Source: Liolophura sinensis (Eukaryota > Mollusca > Polyplacophora > Chitonida > Chitonidae). Taken from it: 64,000 bases of DNA. The position numbers were made by a program, and so were the translations under genes. Below are positions 36,301-47,636 of the stretch, one piece after another. The notes beneath the pieces are model-generated. The model was given only the letters and a program-made list of their open reading frames with translations. It did no database searches and was not told where the DNA came from. The number at the start of each line of letters is the position of its first letter. The first letter of the stretch is position 1. The DNA lies in the NCBI RefSeq assembly GCF_032854445.1, contig NC_088301.1, positions 59,594,512 to 59,658,511 on the forward strand, given 5' to 3'.

Positions 36301-39300
36301 CAGTGGTGATTCAGTGAGACACCCTTGAAATAAATACCCGTGACGTGCAATTAAATTTTCATTTTCAGTCGTATCAACATTTAAAGTGTAAAGTAAAGTA
36401 TGCAGTTGGCCACGCTGAGAGACACTTTACTGAGTTTCTAGCTAAAAAAAAAACATGTAAGATGCCATGTGTTGCCTTTCTTTGCAGGGTTTATCTGCCC
36501 TTGGTAACAATTTCAGCCTGCGTGATGTGAGTTTGTCAGAGTGTTCAAGCATAACAGATCTGGGATTACAGAAGTTTGCCCAGCAGTGTAAAGATGTGGT
36601 GAGATTGGACTTGTCACACTGTGTGGTATGTTTAGTTATCTCCTGTCACTGTGTACATTGTACAATGAAGTCTACTTGTGAATTGGTTAAGCTTGCTGTT
36701 CACATTAAGGTCTGATGTGATTTTGTACTGGATAATATCATTTACCTGCCATCTATTTATACATGTACAGTAGTTATCTTTTTGGATCATAATGTATGAA
36801 AACAGAGGATTGTGTGTGGTGCAAATTGTTAAATGTACCATTTCAAATTTCTTTACAGCTGCTAACTGATGCGGCTTTGAAGAACTTGGCCTTTTGTTGT
36901 CGCATGATCAATGGTCTTAACCTCTGTGGCTGTAAACTGGTAAGAAGAGTTTCATGGAGTTATCTTTATACTGAATGCAAGCGAGTGAATATCTGGTGTT
37001 CTCCAGAAGAGTGCATATTCTACATTATTTTTTGTATTAGAACAACTTTAATATCTCCCATTACTACACTGTATGTTAACGGAGATATATTGTGTTTGTG
37101 GTGTGTGGTGTTGGTATTTCATCATCTGTAGCCATAGATCACCTACTTGCACCAATCAGAGGGGCACAGCACCACACCCCTCTTAAAATGCTCTTTGCCC
37201 CCTCTAGTAGGTCATAATTATCTGCCCTGCCCCTGGTGGGAAAGGCATAAATTTATTACCAGATGTATTCATGCTTGGCTGTTAGGTGTTCACAGTTCCC
37301 ACCATCTTTGTTTGCCAAATATAATTGGAACCGTGATGCTCATTGGACAGTTACCTCAATTCAACCAATGAGTAAACCAGTTAGAAATGCACCCATGGCA
37401 GCTTCGTTTTCATTACTTTCATTTCTCAGGCAGTTGAGTCTGTCAAATTGGTCCCAAGTTCGACAATAAAACATCTGTGTGCTCATTGTGTGTTTAAAAT
37501 TAAAACTAGAATAGACTGCGGATCACCACACACGATCAAGATTAGACAAGTTGGAGTGTTTTTAATTTGTTGAATTATTTAAGCTCCGCTGTTTTACAGG
37601 GGGAAGACCTACTTCACCCACACCCAGTCAGAGAACTGATATGAACACAGTTATGCAGTTTTGTGATAGAAGAAATTTTACTCATATGGATCATATTTTC
37701 ATGTTTCTCCATCCAGCTTTCAAAAGTCGGGCATACTCTACAGTTTCATGATTTTTATTAACTTTAAATGGTGTTTTTATTAAAATAGTTTTCATGTATT
37801 TTAGAAATTATTTCCACTGTTGTACAGTGTTGCAAAAAAAAAAAAAACTTCCAAAGGTCAGAGTGCATAATAAGAGTTGGCTTTATTTTCATAACAAATT
37901 CTCAACTTCGTTTGGAGTATGGATACACACAGACATATAGCAAGCATGCGTAATATTCCATTGAATTCTTTTTTTTTTTTTTTTTTTTTTTTTTGATTGG
38001 TGTTTTACGCCGTACTCAAGAATATTTCACTTATACGACGGCGGCCAGCATTATGGTGGGTGGAAACCGGGCAGAGCCCGGTGGAAACCCACGACCATCC
38101 GCAGGTTGCTGACAGACCTTCTCACGTACGGCCGGAGAGGAAGCCAGCATGAGCTGGACTTGAACTCACAGCGACCGCATTGGTGAGAGACTCCTGGGTC
38201 ATTACGCTGCGCTAGCACTTTAACCGACTGAGCCACGGAGGCCCCCCATTGAATTCTAATTTAAAATGAGAAGTAAAGCTTTTTTTATTAGTTATTTTTT
38301 CAAGGTTCTAAATAAGGCCATTTTAATGATCAGTAGCTCTATAAATTATTTGTTTGGCCATTTAGGATAATCCCCTAAAGTAGGAAACACTTGCTATGAA
38401 TATACACTTTGAAATATTGCAAGTTTTCTACTTTTGGAGACATCTTTTCTGCTCTTTTTAACCGTCCAGTATGCACTGTAACTGTAACAGGGATAAATAT
38501 TTTTTCACCACATGGTTTAGTACATCCAATGAACCCCATACATATCTTTACTTTTCTGAAAAATTGAGAATTGCTATTTTCGGCTTTAATCACTTCCAGT
38601 TAATGCGTCCTGAAAATTAAAAGGATTAAGAGTGTTTATTAATCACATTCATTATTAAAGATGCCAGCAGGAAATAGTGCCCTTTTTGGAAAATGCACCC
38701 CCTGCCCCTTTTTGTTGAAGCTAGCACTCTGTGTGCAATATACCTATTCCAGCATCTGGAGTCTGTAGTTTGTTGTCTGTAGTTAAGTGTCCACAGTCTG
38801 TCGTCTGTTGTCCAGTATCTGTAGTCCAGTGCGTGTAACCTGTAGTCTGATGTCTTTAAACGTGATGACAACACAGCATTTTGAGTAATTCTAGACCAGT
38901 GACATCTAATATATTGCAGTTAACATCACTGCATTTTTTTCACCAAATTCTGCTTCAGAATTGTAACCAATTGTAACTTGTAACCATTTGCCAGCGATCA
39001 CACTGTCGTAGCTTCACTGGTTGTACTCTCCTTGGTGTAGCCTATATCAGGCACTAATCAACTTTAGGAGTGTTCATTTGTCCAGTGGTCTGATCATCTT
39101 TTAGTTGCAACCTTTTCTCTGGTTAAAATTATGAATAACTTGTTCCCATTATGTATAAATTGCAAAGTTTGCTTTTACTGAGTTTCACGAAAGGGAAGTT
39201 CATTGCCAGCAATTCATGGCAAAACCGGCAAGCATGACCCATGCCTAGCTCGAGAAATTATAGGTGCAATTTTGTAAAATGTTCTTAAACATACAACCTG

Positions 39301-41651
39301 CTTTATGTCAAAACGAAACTAATAACTAAAGTGGAAGCAAGAATTTCAGAAATTTGAACTGATAAAAACATCTATTTTATTTATCTACAAACTTTATATT
39401 ACCCGGTAGGCAAATACATGTATTCTTGGATGTTCCATTTCATCTATGATGATTACTGTCTGGGCAGAAATATATGCATCAAGTTCTAAATAACTTGTGT
39501 AGAAATTCTTGTTTTAAGTTTCAGACTCTGCTGAGAGTCTGAAACTTAAAACAAGCGTTTATGCAGCGAAAAATCTGTGTTCTGAAAAATAAGACAGTAT
39601 GGGCCTAGAGATAGGCAACACTGATTCTAGTTTAAATTAAAACTGTTATCCAACAGCATTGCCAGGGTCCAAGCCACTTATCTTCTACCACTTCCGGTAG
39701 CCTGGTGTTTTTAAAGTTCACGATAATGAAAAAAAAAACGTGAAAAAAAATGGAAAGGAGTGTACTGGATTTGAGTCTCAAGACTTGCCGGGCATCATTT
39801 ACCATGGACCAAGTACTGAAGACTAGCATAGAGATTAGGTGGCTTTGGTCTCCGCCTGAAAGATTTATGTACACTTAGCAACTATGAAGAATGAACAAGC
39901 AACAACAAAATTCTACATACACATGTTAATTTATTTATTTTAACTTTGCATCAAAATTTTGAGGATCATGTCAAGTCAAAAACGTCCGGTCTTTACCATT
40001 TTATGTGGCAAATAAAGTCTTTTCCAGCGCCCACATAAAAACCGTACCTCGTTTTCCGATCTTTGTATGCTACAGTAGGCGAGCAAATATCTGGTGATAG
40101 GCAAGTAATGGTCAAAAATATCCAAGTATGCAGGTCATGATCCCGAGGTACACGCTGTCAGTGACGGCACAAAGTAGTCGAGCTGGCCAAGAGTCTGTAG
40201 ATGGTAACATACTCGGTGTACGTGTAGACAGTTTACCGAGTGCATTCACTACTTCTGACTGCCGTTGCTTCTTGTGCAGCACTCCTCACTTTCTTAGCTA
40301 GCCTAAATATTCCGTTCATGATTGCCGTCTGTCGATCTTTTCTTAGTTTTATTCCCACATCAGAACACTCCCGACTGAAATCTTCGCGCCAAGACTAACT
40401 TCAGGAATGTCTGATACCCACCCAACAACCAGCGTGGGCATATCACGTGCGAAATGCATTATTCTTATTGGTTCTTGACATGTGGACCCTGTAGCTCTGT
40501 AAAGTGGGCTCATTCATGGAGTGATCAACACCAGAGAAGTGTAATCAAAACAAAGGGGTGAATAGGCATCTGTTTGAAAAACGAAAGGGATTATAAACTG
40601 AAAATTGGTGAAAATAATTGTGCATGGGTCATGTGCTAAAATACCAATAATGGTTTCATTCACTGCATAAACAGTGTTTATGCAGTGAATGCTGACTGCT
40701 GTTTTACTGAAGCCATTATTTCTTAAATTTAGCGCCAAAAATATTATATTGTGGGCTTTATTTGTCCAAAGATGTACTTTATTTTGAATTGTTAGGGAAA
40801 ATACTTCACCCTAATGCTTGTCCTTTGTTGTGTTTGCAGCTGACAGACTTGAGCATCCAATACTTGTCTGGCGTTTGTCATTACATCCAATCTTTGGACA
40901 TCAGTGGGTGTTGCCTCATCACGTAAGCATTGAATTTTTTTAAGAACTTTTTTCTCTTTTCTGGTAATAATCCCGCATTCAGACGTGGCCTTGGACAGCA
41001 AATTGGTAGATTCTTCATCTCTCACTCTTTGTGGGATGTTTGTCAGTTGTAATTTCACCAAGGTGGAGTGCATGTCTGTACATAGCTTGAGCAAAAGTGC
41101 GTCAGAAACTTGGCAAGGGTTTATGGTTTATCCTGGACACTTCTGGTTTTTCTAAGATGGTTTTTTCCTTGATTTAAAAAATTCAATTTTCATAATTATA
41201 ATCAGATGTCTGCATTTCATATTGCTGCCTCTTATGTAAAAATGCTTTAATAATGTTTCTTGCAGAGAAAAATCCCTGAAGTATTTAAGACGAGGCTGCC
41301 CTCAACTAAGAAGCCTGACGATGCTCTACTGCAAAAATATATCAAAGTAAGACATCTAGCCTTTCAGAGTGTTCCCTCACAGGTTCCTTGTCGAGCTGGT
41401 GGCCATGATATTTGCTAGGAATTTACACATCTTTCACATTAATAACTTGCTTTTAAGCATATAGGAACTGTAACTATATATTAACTGTAACTATATAGGA
41501 ACTGTAACTCAAAGTGTGAATGGTGAGTTGATAAAGTTTTGAATACTGTCTTCTAACGTATGTTTTCAGGAGAGCTTCGATGAAGATCGCTCGTCGTGTA
41601 GCAGAAGTTAAGCACAGTACAGAGCCGGTCCCTGTCTACTTTGGATACTGA
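21378..41651 (+). CDS. FBXL13: F-box/LRR protein 13, dynein regulatory complex subunit 6 (23 coding exons)
   Basis: A subunit of the nexin-dynein regulatory complex in motile cilia, also with an F-box. Exons: 21378-21455, 22256-22359, 22859-22952, 24164-24231, 24470-24590, 25624-25657, 26367-26476, 30170-30274, 30465-30560, 30895-30920, 32102-32264, 32621-32721, 33314-33443, 33727-33825, 34137-34257, 34484-34646, 34939-35058, 36059-36185, 36488-36625, 36859-36939, 40840-40922, 41266-41346, 41570-41651. All are GT-AG and in phase, giving 774 residues (human 735). Residues 15-50 (LPDVYEALLTGLAVMCPDDP) resemble an RIIa/Dpy-30-type docking helix pair. Residues 115-205 are Trp-rich helices. Residues 226-278 are the F-box (CVCRSWK). 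From residue 280 onward there are about sixteen LRRs of the LxxLxLxxCxxITD type. The protein stops right after VYFGY, where human FBXL13 has WFGY followed by a tail. Introns hold an RT relic and several SINEs. Confidence 0.95.
21456..22255. other. FBXL13 intron 1, nothing else seen
   Basis: AT-rich intron with long A and T runs. No repeat family, RNA gene or extra exon is recognised. Confidence 0.5.
23040..23500. repeat. Dispersed repeat with internal ~100-bp imperfect repeats
   Basis: The stretch opens with ATACCCCCGACGGTGAAGTTG, then carries at least three imperfect copies of a module containing CTTCTACxTGCxTAAGTTxAxTG and ATTATTTTCATAATTACCCCC. It lies in FBXL13 intron 3. Similar intronic modules are common in molluscan genomes, from memory. 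Confidence 0.5.
24640..25510 (+). pseudogene. Non-LTR retrotransposon reverse-transcriptase relic (CR1/Jockey/L2-like)
   Basis: Within FBXL13 intron 5, one frame shows FGPLLFIIYINELPQYI and FADDT, the RT palm motifs. After a deletion, a second frame shows HSYILPHFDYCNSVWG and LLNLQKTAAK, the C-terminal end of CR1/Jockey-type RTs. The catalytic loop reads FADD rather than complete flanking sequence. Frame changes and loss of the middle show it is dead. Downstream, a GGGCCTCTGGGAAGAGCCACC phrase and a run of ATTC-type words near 25460-25505 look like the element's 3' end. Confidence 0.75.
26065..26338 (-). mobile_element. SINE, near full length, in FBXL13 intron 6
   Basis: Antisense copy with the poly-A tail at the left (T-run at about 26066-26086), the GATTGGTGTTTTACGCCG tail block, the central region and a tRNA-like head ending GAGCCATGGAGGCCCC. 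AACCAGC occurs on both sides and may be a short target duplication. Confidence 0.85.
27815..27957 (+). repeat. SINE fragment (3' half) in FBXL13 intron 7
   Basis: It contains CAGCGGATGGTCGTGGG, GTGAAATATTCTTGAGTAAAGCG and an AAATAAATAAATAAAT tail. The head is missing. Confidence 0.8.
29543..29812 (+). mobile_element. Second SINE type with a related tail, FBXL13 intron 7
   Basis: The head has A-box-like TGGCTCATTTAGCTGAGG and B-box-like GGGTTCAGATCCGG. The middle differs from the main family. The end reads GTCTTGAGTATGCTGTGCGTTTAGCACCAAT plus an AAATAAAATAAATAAATAA tail, clearly related to the main family's 3' end. This suggests a distinct SINE family using the same LINE partner. Confidence 0.65.
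35538..35787 (+). mobile_element. SINE in FBXL13 intron 17
   Basis: Sense copy with a slightly truncated head (CCGTGGCTCATTTGGTTCGCGC), the AGTTCAAGTCCAG B box, a central region with a short deletion, CTTGAGTACGGCATAAAACACC and an AAATAAATAAATAAAT tail. Confidence 0.85.
37970..38245 (-). mobile_element. Full-length SINE with target-site duplication, FBXL13 intron 20
   Basis: Antisense copy with a long T-run at left and GACTGAGCCACGGAGGCC at right. It is flanked by a 12-bp duplication CCATTGAATTCT at 37958-37969 and 38246-38257. Confidence 0.9.
38735..38865. repeat. Degenerate short tandem repeat (CTGTAGTC-type words)
   Basis: Words close to TCTGTAGTCC, GTCTGTAGTT and GTCTGTCGTC recur about every 10-11 bases. 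A short open antisense frame here is a by-product of the repetition. It lies in FBXL13 intron 20. Confidence 0.6.
39508..39555. repeat. Perfect 22-bp inverted repeat with 4-base loop
   Basis: CTTGTTTTAAGTTTCAGACTCT, loop GCTG, then the exact reverse complement. It lies in FBXL13 intron 20. No associated transposon ends were seen. Confidence 0.9.
40657..40691. repeat. Perfect 16-bp inverted repeat with 3-base loop
   Basis: CATTCACTGCATAAAC, loop AGT, then the exact reverse complement. It sits about 150 bases upstream of FBXL13 exon 21. Confidence 0.9.
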
Positions 41652-44600
41652 TTCATTCCCTGTTTGGATTCTATTGTTTCAGCAAGCAGGTAAACAATAT
41701 TTGCACAGCACAGAGCCAGTCTTGGTCTACTTTGGGTACTGATTCATTCCCTGTTTGAGACCTATTGTAGCAGAAGTTATTCACAGCACAGAGCCGATCG
41801 CGTTCTACTTTGGGTACAGATTCATTCCCTGTTTGAGACCTATTGTAGCAGAAGTTAATCACAGCACAGAGCCGATCGCGGTCTACTTTGGGTACTGATC
41901 CATTCCCTGTTTGAGACCTATTGTAGCATAAGTTAATCACAGCACAGAGCCGATCTCGGTCTACTTTGGGTACTGATTCATTCCCTGTTTGAGACCTATT
42001 GTAGCATAAGTTAATCACAGCACAGAGCCGATCTCGGTCTACTTTGGGTACTGATTCATTCCCTGTTTGAGACCTATTGTAGCATAAGTTAATCACAGCA
42101 CAGAGCCGATCTCGGTCTACTTTGGGTACTGATTCATTCCCTGTTTGAGACCTATTGTAGCAGAAGTTAAGCACAGCACAGAGCCGATCTCGGTCTACTT
42201 TGGGTACTGATTCATTCCCTGTTTGAGACCTATTGTAGCAGAAGTTAATCACAGCACAGAGCCGATCTCGGTCTACTTTGGGTACAGATTCATTCCCTGT
42301 TTGAGACCTATTGTAGCATAAGTTAATCACAGCACAGAGCCGATCGCGGTCTACTTTGGGTACTGATTCATTCCCTGTTTGAGACCTATTGTAGCAGAAG
42401 TTAAGCACAGCACAGAGCCGATCTCGGTCTACTTTGGGTACTGATTCATTCCCTGTTTGAGACCTATTGTAGCAGAAGTTAATCACAGCACAGAGCCGCT
42501 CGCGGTCTACTTTGGGTACTGATTCATTCCCTGTTTGAGACCTATTGTAGCAGAAGTTAAGCACAGCACAGAGCCGATCTCGGTCTACTTTGGGTACTGA
42601 TTCATTCCCTGTTTGAGACCTATTGTAGCAGAAGTTAATCACAGCACAGAGCCGATCTCGGTCTACTTTGGGTACTGATTCATTCCCTGTTTGAGACCTA
42701 TTGTAGCAGAAGTTAATCACAGCACAGAGCCGATCGCGTTCTACTTTGGGTACAGATTCATTCCCTGTTTGAGACCTATTGTAGCAGAAGTTAATCACAG
42801 CACAGAGCCGATCTCGGTCTACTTTGGGTACTGATTCATTCCCTGTTTGAGACCTATTGTAGCAGAAGTTAAGCACAGCACAGAGCCGATCTCGGTCTAC
42901 TTTGGGTACTGATCCAGTCCCTGTTTGAGACCTATTGTAGCAGAAGTTAATCACAGCACAGAGCCGCTCGCGGTCTACTTTGGGTACTGATTCATTCCCT
43001 GTTTGAGACCTATTGTAGCAGAAGTTAATCACAGCACAAAGCTGATCTCGGTCTACTTTGGGTACTGATCCATTCCCTGTTTGAGACCTATTGTAGCAGA
43101 AGTTAATCACAGCACAGAGCCGATCGCGTTCTACTTTGGGTACTGATTCATTCCCTGTTTGAGACCTATTGTAGCAGAAGTTAATCACAGCACAAAGCCG
43201 ATCTCGGTCTACTTTGGGTACTGATTCATTCCCTGTTTGAGACCTATTGTAGCATAAGTTAATCACAGCACAGAGCCAGTCTCGGTCTACTTTGGGTACT
43301 GATCCATTCCCTGTTTGAGACCTATTGTAGCAGAAGTTAATCACAGCACAGAGCCGATCTCGGTCTACTTTGGGTACTGATTCATTCCCTGTTTGAGACC
43401 TATTGTAGCAGAAGTTAAGCACAGCACAGAGCCGATCTCGGTCTACTTTGGGTACTGATCCATTCCCTGTTTGAGACCTATTGTAGCAGAAGTTAATCAC
43501 AGCACAAAGCTGATCTCGGTCTACTTTGGGTACTGATTCATTCCCTGTTTGAGACCTATTGTAGCAGAAGTTAATCACAGCACAGAGCCGATCTCGGTCT
43601 ACTTTGGGTACTGATTCATTCCCTGTTTGAGACCTATTGTAGCAGAAGTTAAGCACAGCACAGAGCCGATCTCGGTCTACTTTGGGTACTGATCCAGTCC
43701 CTGTTTGAGACCTATTGTAGCAGAAGTTAATCACAGCACAGAGCCGATCTCGGTCTACTTTGGGTACTGATTCATTCCCTGTTTGAGACCTATTGTAGCA
43801 GAAGTTAAGCACAGCACAGAGCCGATCGCGGTCTACTTTGGGTACTGATTCATTCCCTGTTTGAGACCTATTGTAGCATAAGTTAATCACAGCACAGAGC
43901 CGATTGCGGTCTACTTTGGGTACAGATTCATTCCCTGTTTGAGACCTATTGTAGCAGAAGTTAATCACAGCACAGAGCCGATCTCGGTCTACTTTGGGTA
44001 CTGATTCATTCCCTGTTTGAGACCTATTGTAGCAGAAGTTAAGCACAGCACTGTGCCGCTCGCAGTCTACTTTGGGTACTGATTCATTCCCTGTTTGAGA
44101 CCTATTGTAGCAGAAGTTAATCACAGCACAGAGCCGATCGCGTTCTACTTTGGGTACAGATTCATTCCCTGTTTGAGACCTATTGTAGCAGAAGTTAATC
44201 ACAGCACAGAGCCGATCTCGGTCTACTTTGGGTACTGATTCATTCCCTGTTTGAGACCTATTGTAGCAGAAGTTAAGCACAGCACTGTGCCGCTCGCAGT
44301 CTACTTTGGGTACTGATTCATTCCTGTTTGAGACCTATTGTAGCAGAAGTTAATCACAGCACAGAGCCGATTGCGGTCTACTTTGGGTACTGATTCATTC
44401 CCTGTTTGAGACCTATTGTAGCAGAGGTTAATCACAGCACAGAGCCGATCTCGGTCTACTTTGGGTACTGATTCATTCCCTGTTTGAGACCTATTGTAGC
44501 AGAAGTTAATCACAGCACAGAGCCGATCTCGGTCTACTTTGGGTACTGATTCATTCCCTGTTTGAGACCTATTGTAGCAGAAGTTAATCACAGCACAGAG

Positions 44601-44890
44601 CCGCTCGCAGTCTACTTTGGGTACTGATTCATTCCCTGTTTGAGACCTATTGTAGCAGAAGTTAATCACAGCACAGAGCCGATCTCGGTCTACTTTGGGT
44701 ACTGATTCATTCCCTGTTTGAGACCTATTGTAGCAAAAGTTAATCACAGCACAGATCTGATCTCGGTCTACTTTGGGTACTGATTCATTCCCTGTTTGAA
44801 ACCTATTGTAGCAGAAGTTAAGTGCAGTGAAGAGCCAGTCCCGGTCTACTTTGGGTACGGATTTGTTCTCTGTTTTGAGACCTATCGTCA
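41590..44890 (+). repeat. 78-bp minisatellite derived from the last FBXL13 coding exon, about 42 copies
   Basis: The word TCTAC of each unit recurs at 41635 (the true exon), 41726, 41804 and then every 78 bases to 44845, with one 1-base deletion near 44322. That makes 42 copies including the exon and the distal edge copy. The unit runs GTAGCAGAAGTTAAGCAC, ACAGAGCCGATCTCGG, TCTACTTTGGGTACTGA, TTCATTCCCTGTTTGAGACC, which equals the last FBXL13 codons (VAEVKHSTEP..VYFGY), the TGA and the first 3'UTR bases. Edge copies are the most diverged. Variants recur in blocks; for instance a rare CCAGTCCC variant appears at 42911 and 43691, exactly ten units apart, which indicates multi-unit duplications. 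The unit has no splice acceptor, so copies are not exons. Confidence 0.95.
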
Positions 44891-44978
44891 TGAATCTGGT
44901 GCTGCTTTTCCCCCGGTTTCTATTGGTGATAGACTTCCAGTCAGGGCAGTTCATCAACTCAGACTCTTCTATTTGTGA
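44796..44978 (+). other. Distal minisatellite edge copy with readable frame past the stop position
   Basis: In the FBXL13 frame the copy reads VAEVKCSEEPVPVYFGY. The next codon is GGA instead of TGA, so the frame continues for about 39 more codons (GFVLCFETYRHESGAAF...) to a TGA near 44978. It is not joined in frame to any upstream exon that I can see. It may preserve an older or alternative C-terminal sequence, or be chance. Confidence 0.35.
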
Positions 44979-45635
44979 TACTAAAATGCCAAATGATTAT
45001 TTTCAGAAAGTATTGGTGTCAATATTACTTGATTCATTACTAAGTTCCATGATGAAGTTTGTACGGCTCACAGTTGTGGAATGGATAGGCCTACTGTTCG
45101 ACCTAGTACATGTTACGTGGTAAAACCCAAATTTGTGTTCAAGTAGTAGATCGTATGCTACATGTATATGTTAACTTATCAGCAGCTTTAAAAAAGGGTC
45201 ACTGTATTGTTTTTGTTCACACAATACCTTCAACGACACGCCATCTGCTTAATGCCCTACTCGGAAATTTTGGCCATAAATGATGGCATCAGGTTTATTG
45301 GTTAAGGAAACAGGAGTATCTAGAGTAAACCACCAAACTTGCTGACTGCTAATGGGGTAATATTATACTTGTACCTTGTACATGAAGTGAACTTGGTTGG
45401 TTGTATTAGAGCGGCTGTACCAGAGATTTTTGGTAAATAATTGAACCAAATTTTCTGCATTTACCTAGAATTGCTGTCATACATGTCCTATTTATACTGT
45501 TAAAAGAAGTGTGCAAGTTCTGTATTTGAGGAACTGCATTACCAGTTTTGAACATTACATCATAACATATGTACACACGAGGCTGACACTTTGCAGAGGG
45601 TAATTATTTGGACTATATTATATAGTATAGTTTTA

Positions 45636-45641
45636 AATAAA
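45636..45641 (+). terminator. Candidate polyadenylation signal of FBXL13
   Basis: This is the first AATAAA I see on the plus strand after the stop at 41651. If it is used, the whole minisatellite lies in the 3'UTR, which would be about 4 kb. Confidence 0.4.
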
Positions 45642-46654
45642 GGATAATAGGTCACTCTATTTTCATTATATTTTACTTTAAGCAGTTGTGTCTGTGGGTA
45701 ACTGGTCATAACTGATTTTCTCTAATTTCCTGTTTCTTGTTAAGTTCGGCTTTATATGCTAGTAAAATTTGAGACTGACTGTGATATTACATTGTGATCA
45801 TTTTGTTATAATTGAGTATTCACTCTGACTTGTTCAAATACAAGATGCTGTATTCATACATTACTTCTCATGAAGCAAATGTATGTCTTGTTAATCTTAA
45901 CTAAGATTTCATTTACCTGTTAATAGGTGTATCGGGAGCCTGTTCAATGCAGACTCAAATATTGCACGACATAACTTCCGTGGTAAATGCCCTTGGCATG
46001 GTGTTTCAACAGCTTTGTAAAATGGGTCCCTGTATTTTGAAAGATCATTTAAAAACATCTCATTTGATGTAACGAGAATCTATGCAATATTCTGTTTTCA
46101 GTCAAAATGATTTAACAGTAATATATACATTTTTGAGGGGGCTAGTGAATATGTTGTTGAGAGTGTTTTTAAATTGGCAATTTTGATCAAAAGAATGAAA
46201 TTGTAATCAGTCATTTTTTTAATGTCAAACAAGTGTATTCATTGTTATGCTGGTTCTCTTAATATTCTTTTGTATATTTGTATGAAATACAGTCTGTCCT
46301 TCCACATACTGTTGGATATGTACTATTTATTACTATCTATTAAAAGGTGAAATGTCAAGATTTCCTTCACTGTGATTTCACACTGGCTCAGTCAGATATC
46401 ACTTTTGTTATTACACACCCAGACACCAGGACATCAGAAAAAAAAAAACATTTTGTTTTATGATGTCCCAATTGGAGCTCAGCAGAATGACGTCATATTA
46501 CAAATTCAGTCAACTTTAACATTCTTATGTCACACAACAAGACTGCGACTTGATATTCAAGACGTTCTGTGCAACGTCATGCTATATACACAAGTCTGTG
46601 AATGTCAACAGCTAGAAACATGTTCAGTTAAACTTGTTCAAATACACAAAATCA

Positions 46655-46760
46655 TGACAATGTCAATTCAAATAATAAACAGAATATTGCACAGAGAAGG
46701 TTGAATATCATAAATATTTTTCTTATGAAATGTGGAAATGATAACCCACGAGACACTTTT
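46655..46760. repeat. Short dispersed repeat, copy A
   Basis: GCACAGAGAAGGTTGAATATCATAAATATT, about 15 bases, then GTGGAAATGATAACCCACGAGA (given here in two overlapping words) matches a second copy near 51874. The family is unknown. Confidence 0.6.
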
Positions 46761-47630
46761 ATCATTTTCACCTCTCGCTCAAATGTGTACCTGCTCAAGA
46801 GTTACTGTACAATATAAGAGGGTTAGAAACATACCTAATGTGCGAATACAACATACATTTTGGTAAAGAAACCAAGATTTGCTGTCATCAGAGAAGTATC
46901 TCCTGTAGTGTAAATTTCACTTTTAAGGGCCTAAGATGTGATGTTTAGTTGTTAAATCCAATAAGAAAGTGTTACAATGTGCAAGGTCTGGCTATTATGG
47001 CTCATGAACTGTCTCCTGTACAACAATCCAAATTATATTGGTATTTCAAACATGTCTAAAAACAGAATTCCAAACTTGGCAATAATTGGTGACTACCACC
47101 ATGACCACACTTCATACTGTCATGCAAGTTTTGTCAGGCGCTATTTGCGACTGCCTCATAACACGACTGGAATACAGACGTGAACAAAGAAGTAGTTCAG
47201 TCATCACCTATGACCCATTCATGCAATGAATTTAATATGACAATAGCCTTTCTGGACGAGTTTCCCTAAAATTCATACCTTTTTAATAACAAATTATGAC
47301 TGGAGATTTATTTATGACCTTGGTAACTCTTTATAAAGGGTAGGAACCAATACATAACATTAACTATTGTTAATTTGTTAATACATATACCCGTAGTAGG
47401 CTGTTCAGTATTCAGGGCTGCCACTGGGCTGGAAGCTTAGAGGTTTCCCTGTGCCTGACTTGTCCTCTACTCAGGGCAGTTACAGTGAATTGAGATAAAT
47501 AACAAGCATATTCTGTTGCCAGTCAGATATTTATTTACATGTTACTTAAAAATACTGACATGCTCTAAAGTGGAATTTTGAGCAAATGTATTGGCAACAT
47601 AGAGGCAAGACCTAATATACTTTATTGGTT

Positions 47631-47636
47631 CATAAG
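47631..47636 (-). terminator. Candidate polyadenylation signal of the zinc-finger gene
   Basis: AATAAA on the minus strand about 235 bases after the stop at 47869. A second one lies at 47530-47535. Confidence 0.45.

Noticed and set aside
40792-41094. 100-codon minus-strand frame
   Set aside because: It lies antisense to FBXL13 exon 21 and its flanks; the sense exon has correct splice sites and homology.
41671-44280. 869-codon open frame on the minus strand with perfect 26-residue repeats
   Set aside because: It is the antisense of the 78-bp minisatellite. A period divisible by three keeps any stop-free frame open. There is no promoter, splice or family evidence, and the repeat's origin is explained by the plus-strand FBXL13 exon.
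41590-44890. CRISPR-like array
   Set aside because: The units are contiguous with no unique spacers and derive from a eukaryotic exon.
44301-44957. 218-codon minus-strand open frame
   Set aside because: The same minisatellite antisense, separated from the longer frame only by a one-base loss near 44322.
46372-46704. 110-codon plus-strand frame after FBXL13
   Set aside because: It runs into a dispersed repeat and shows no domain.
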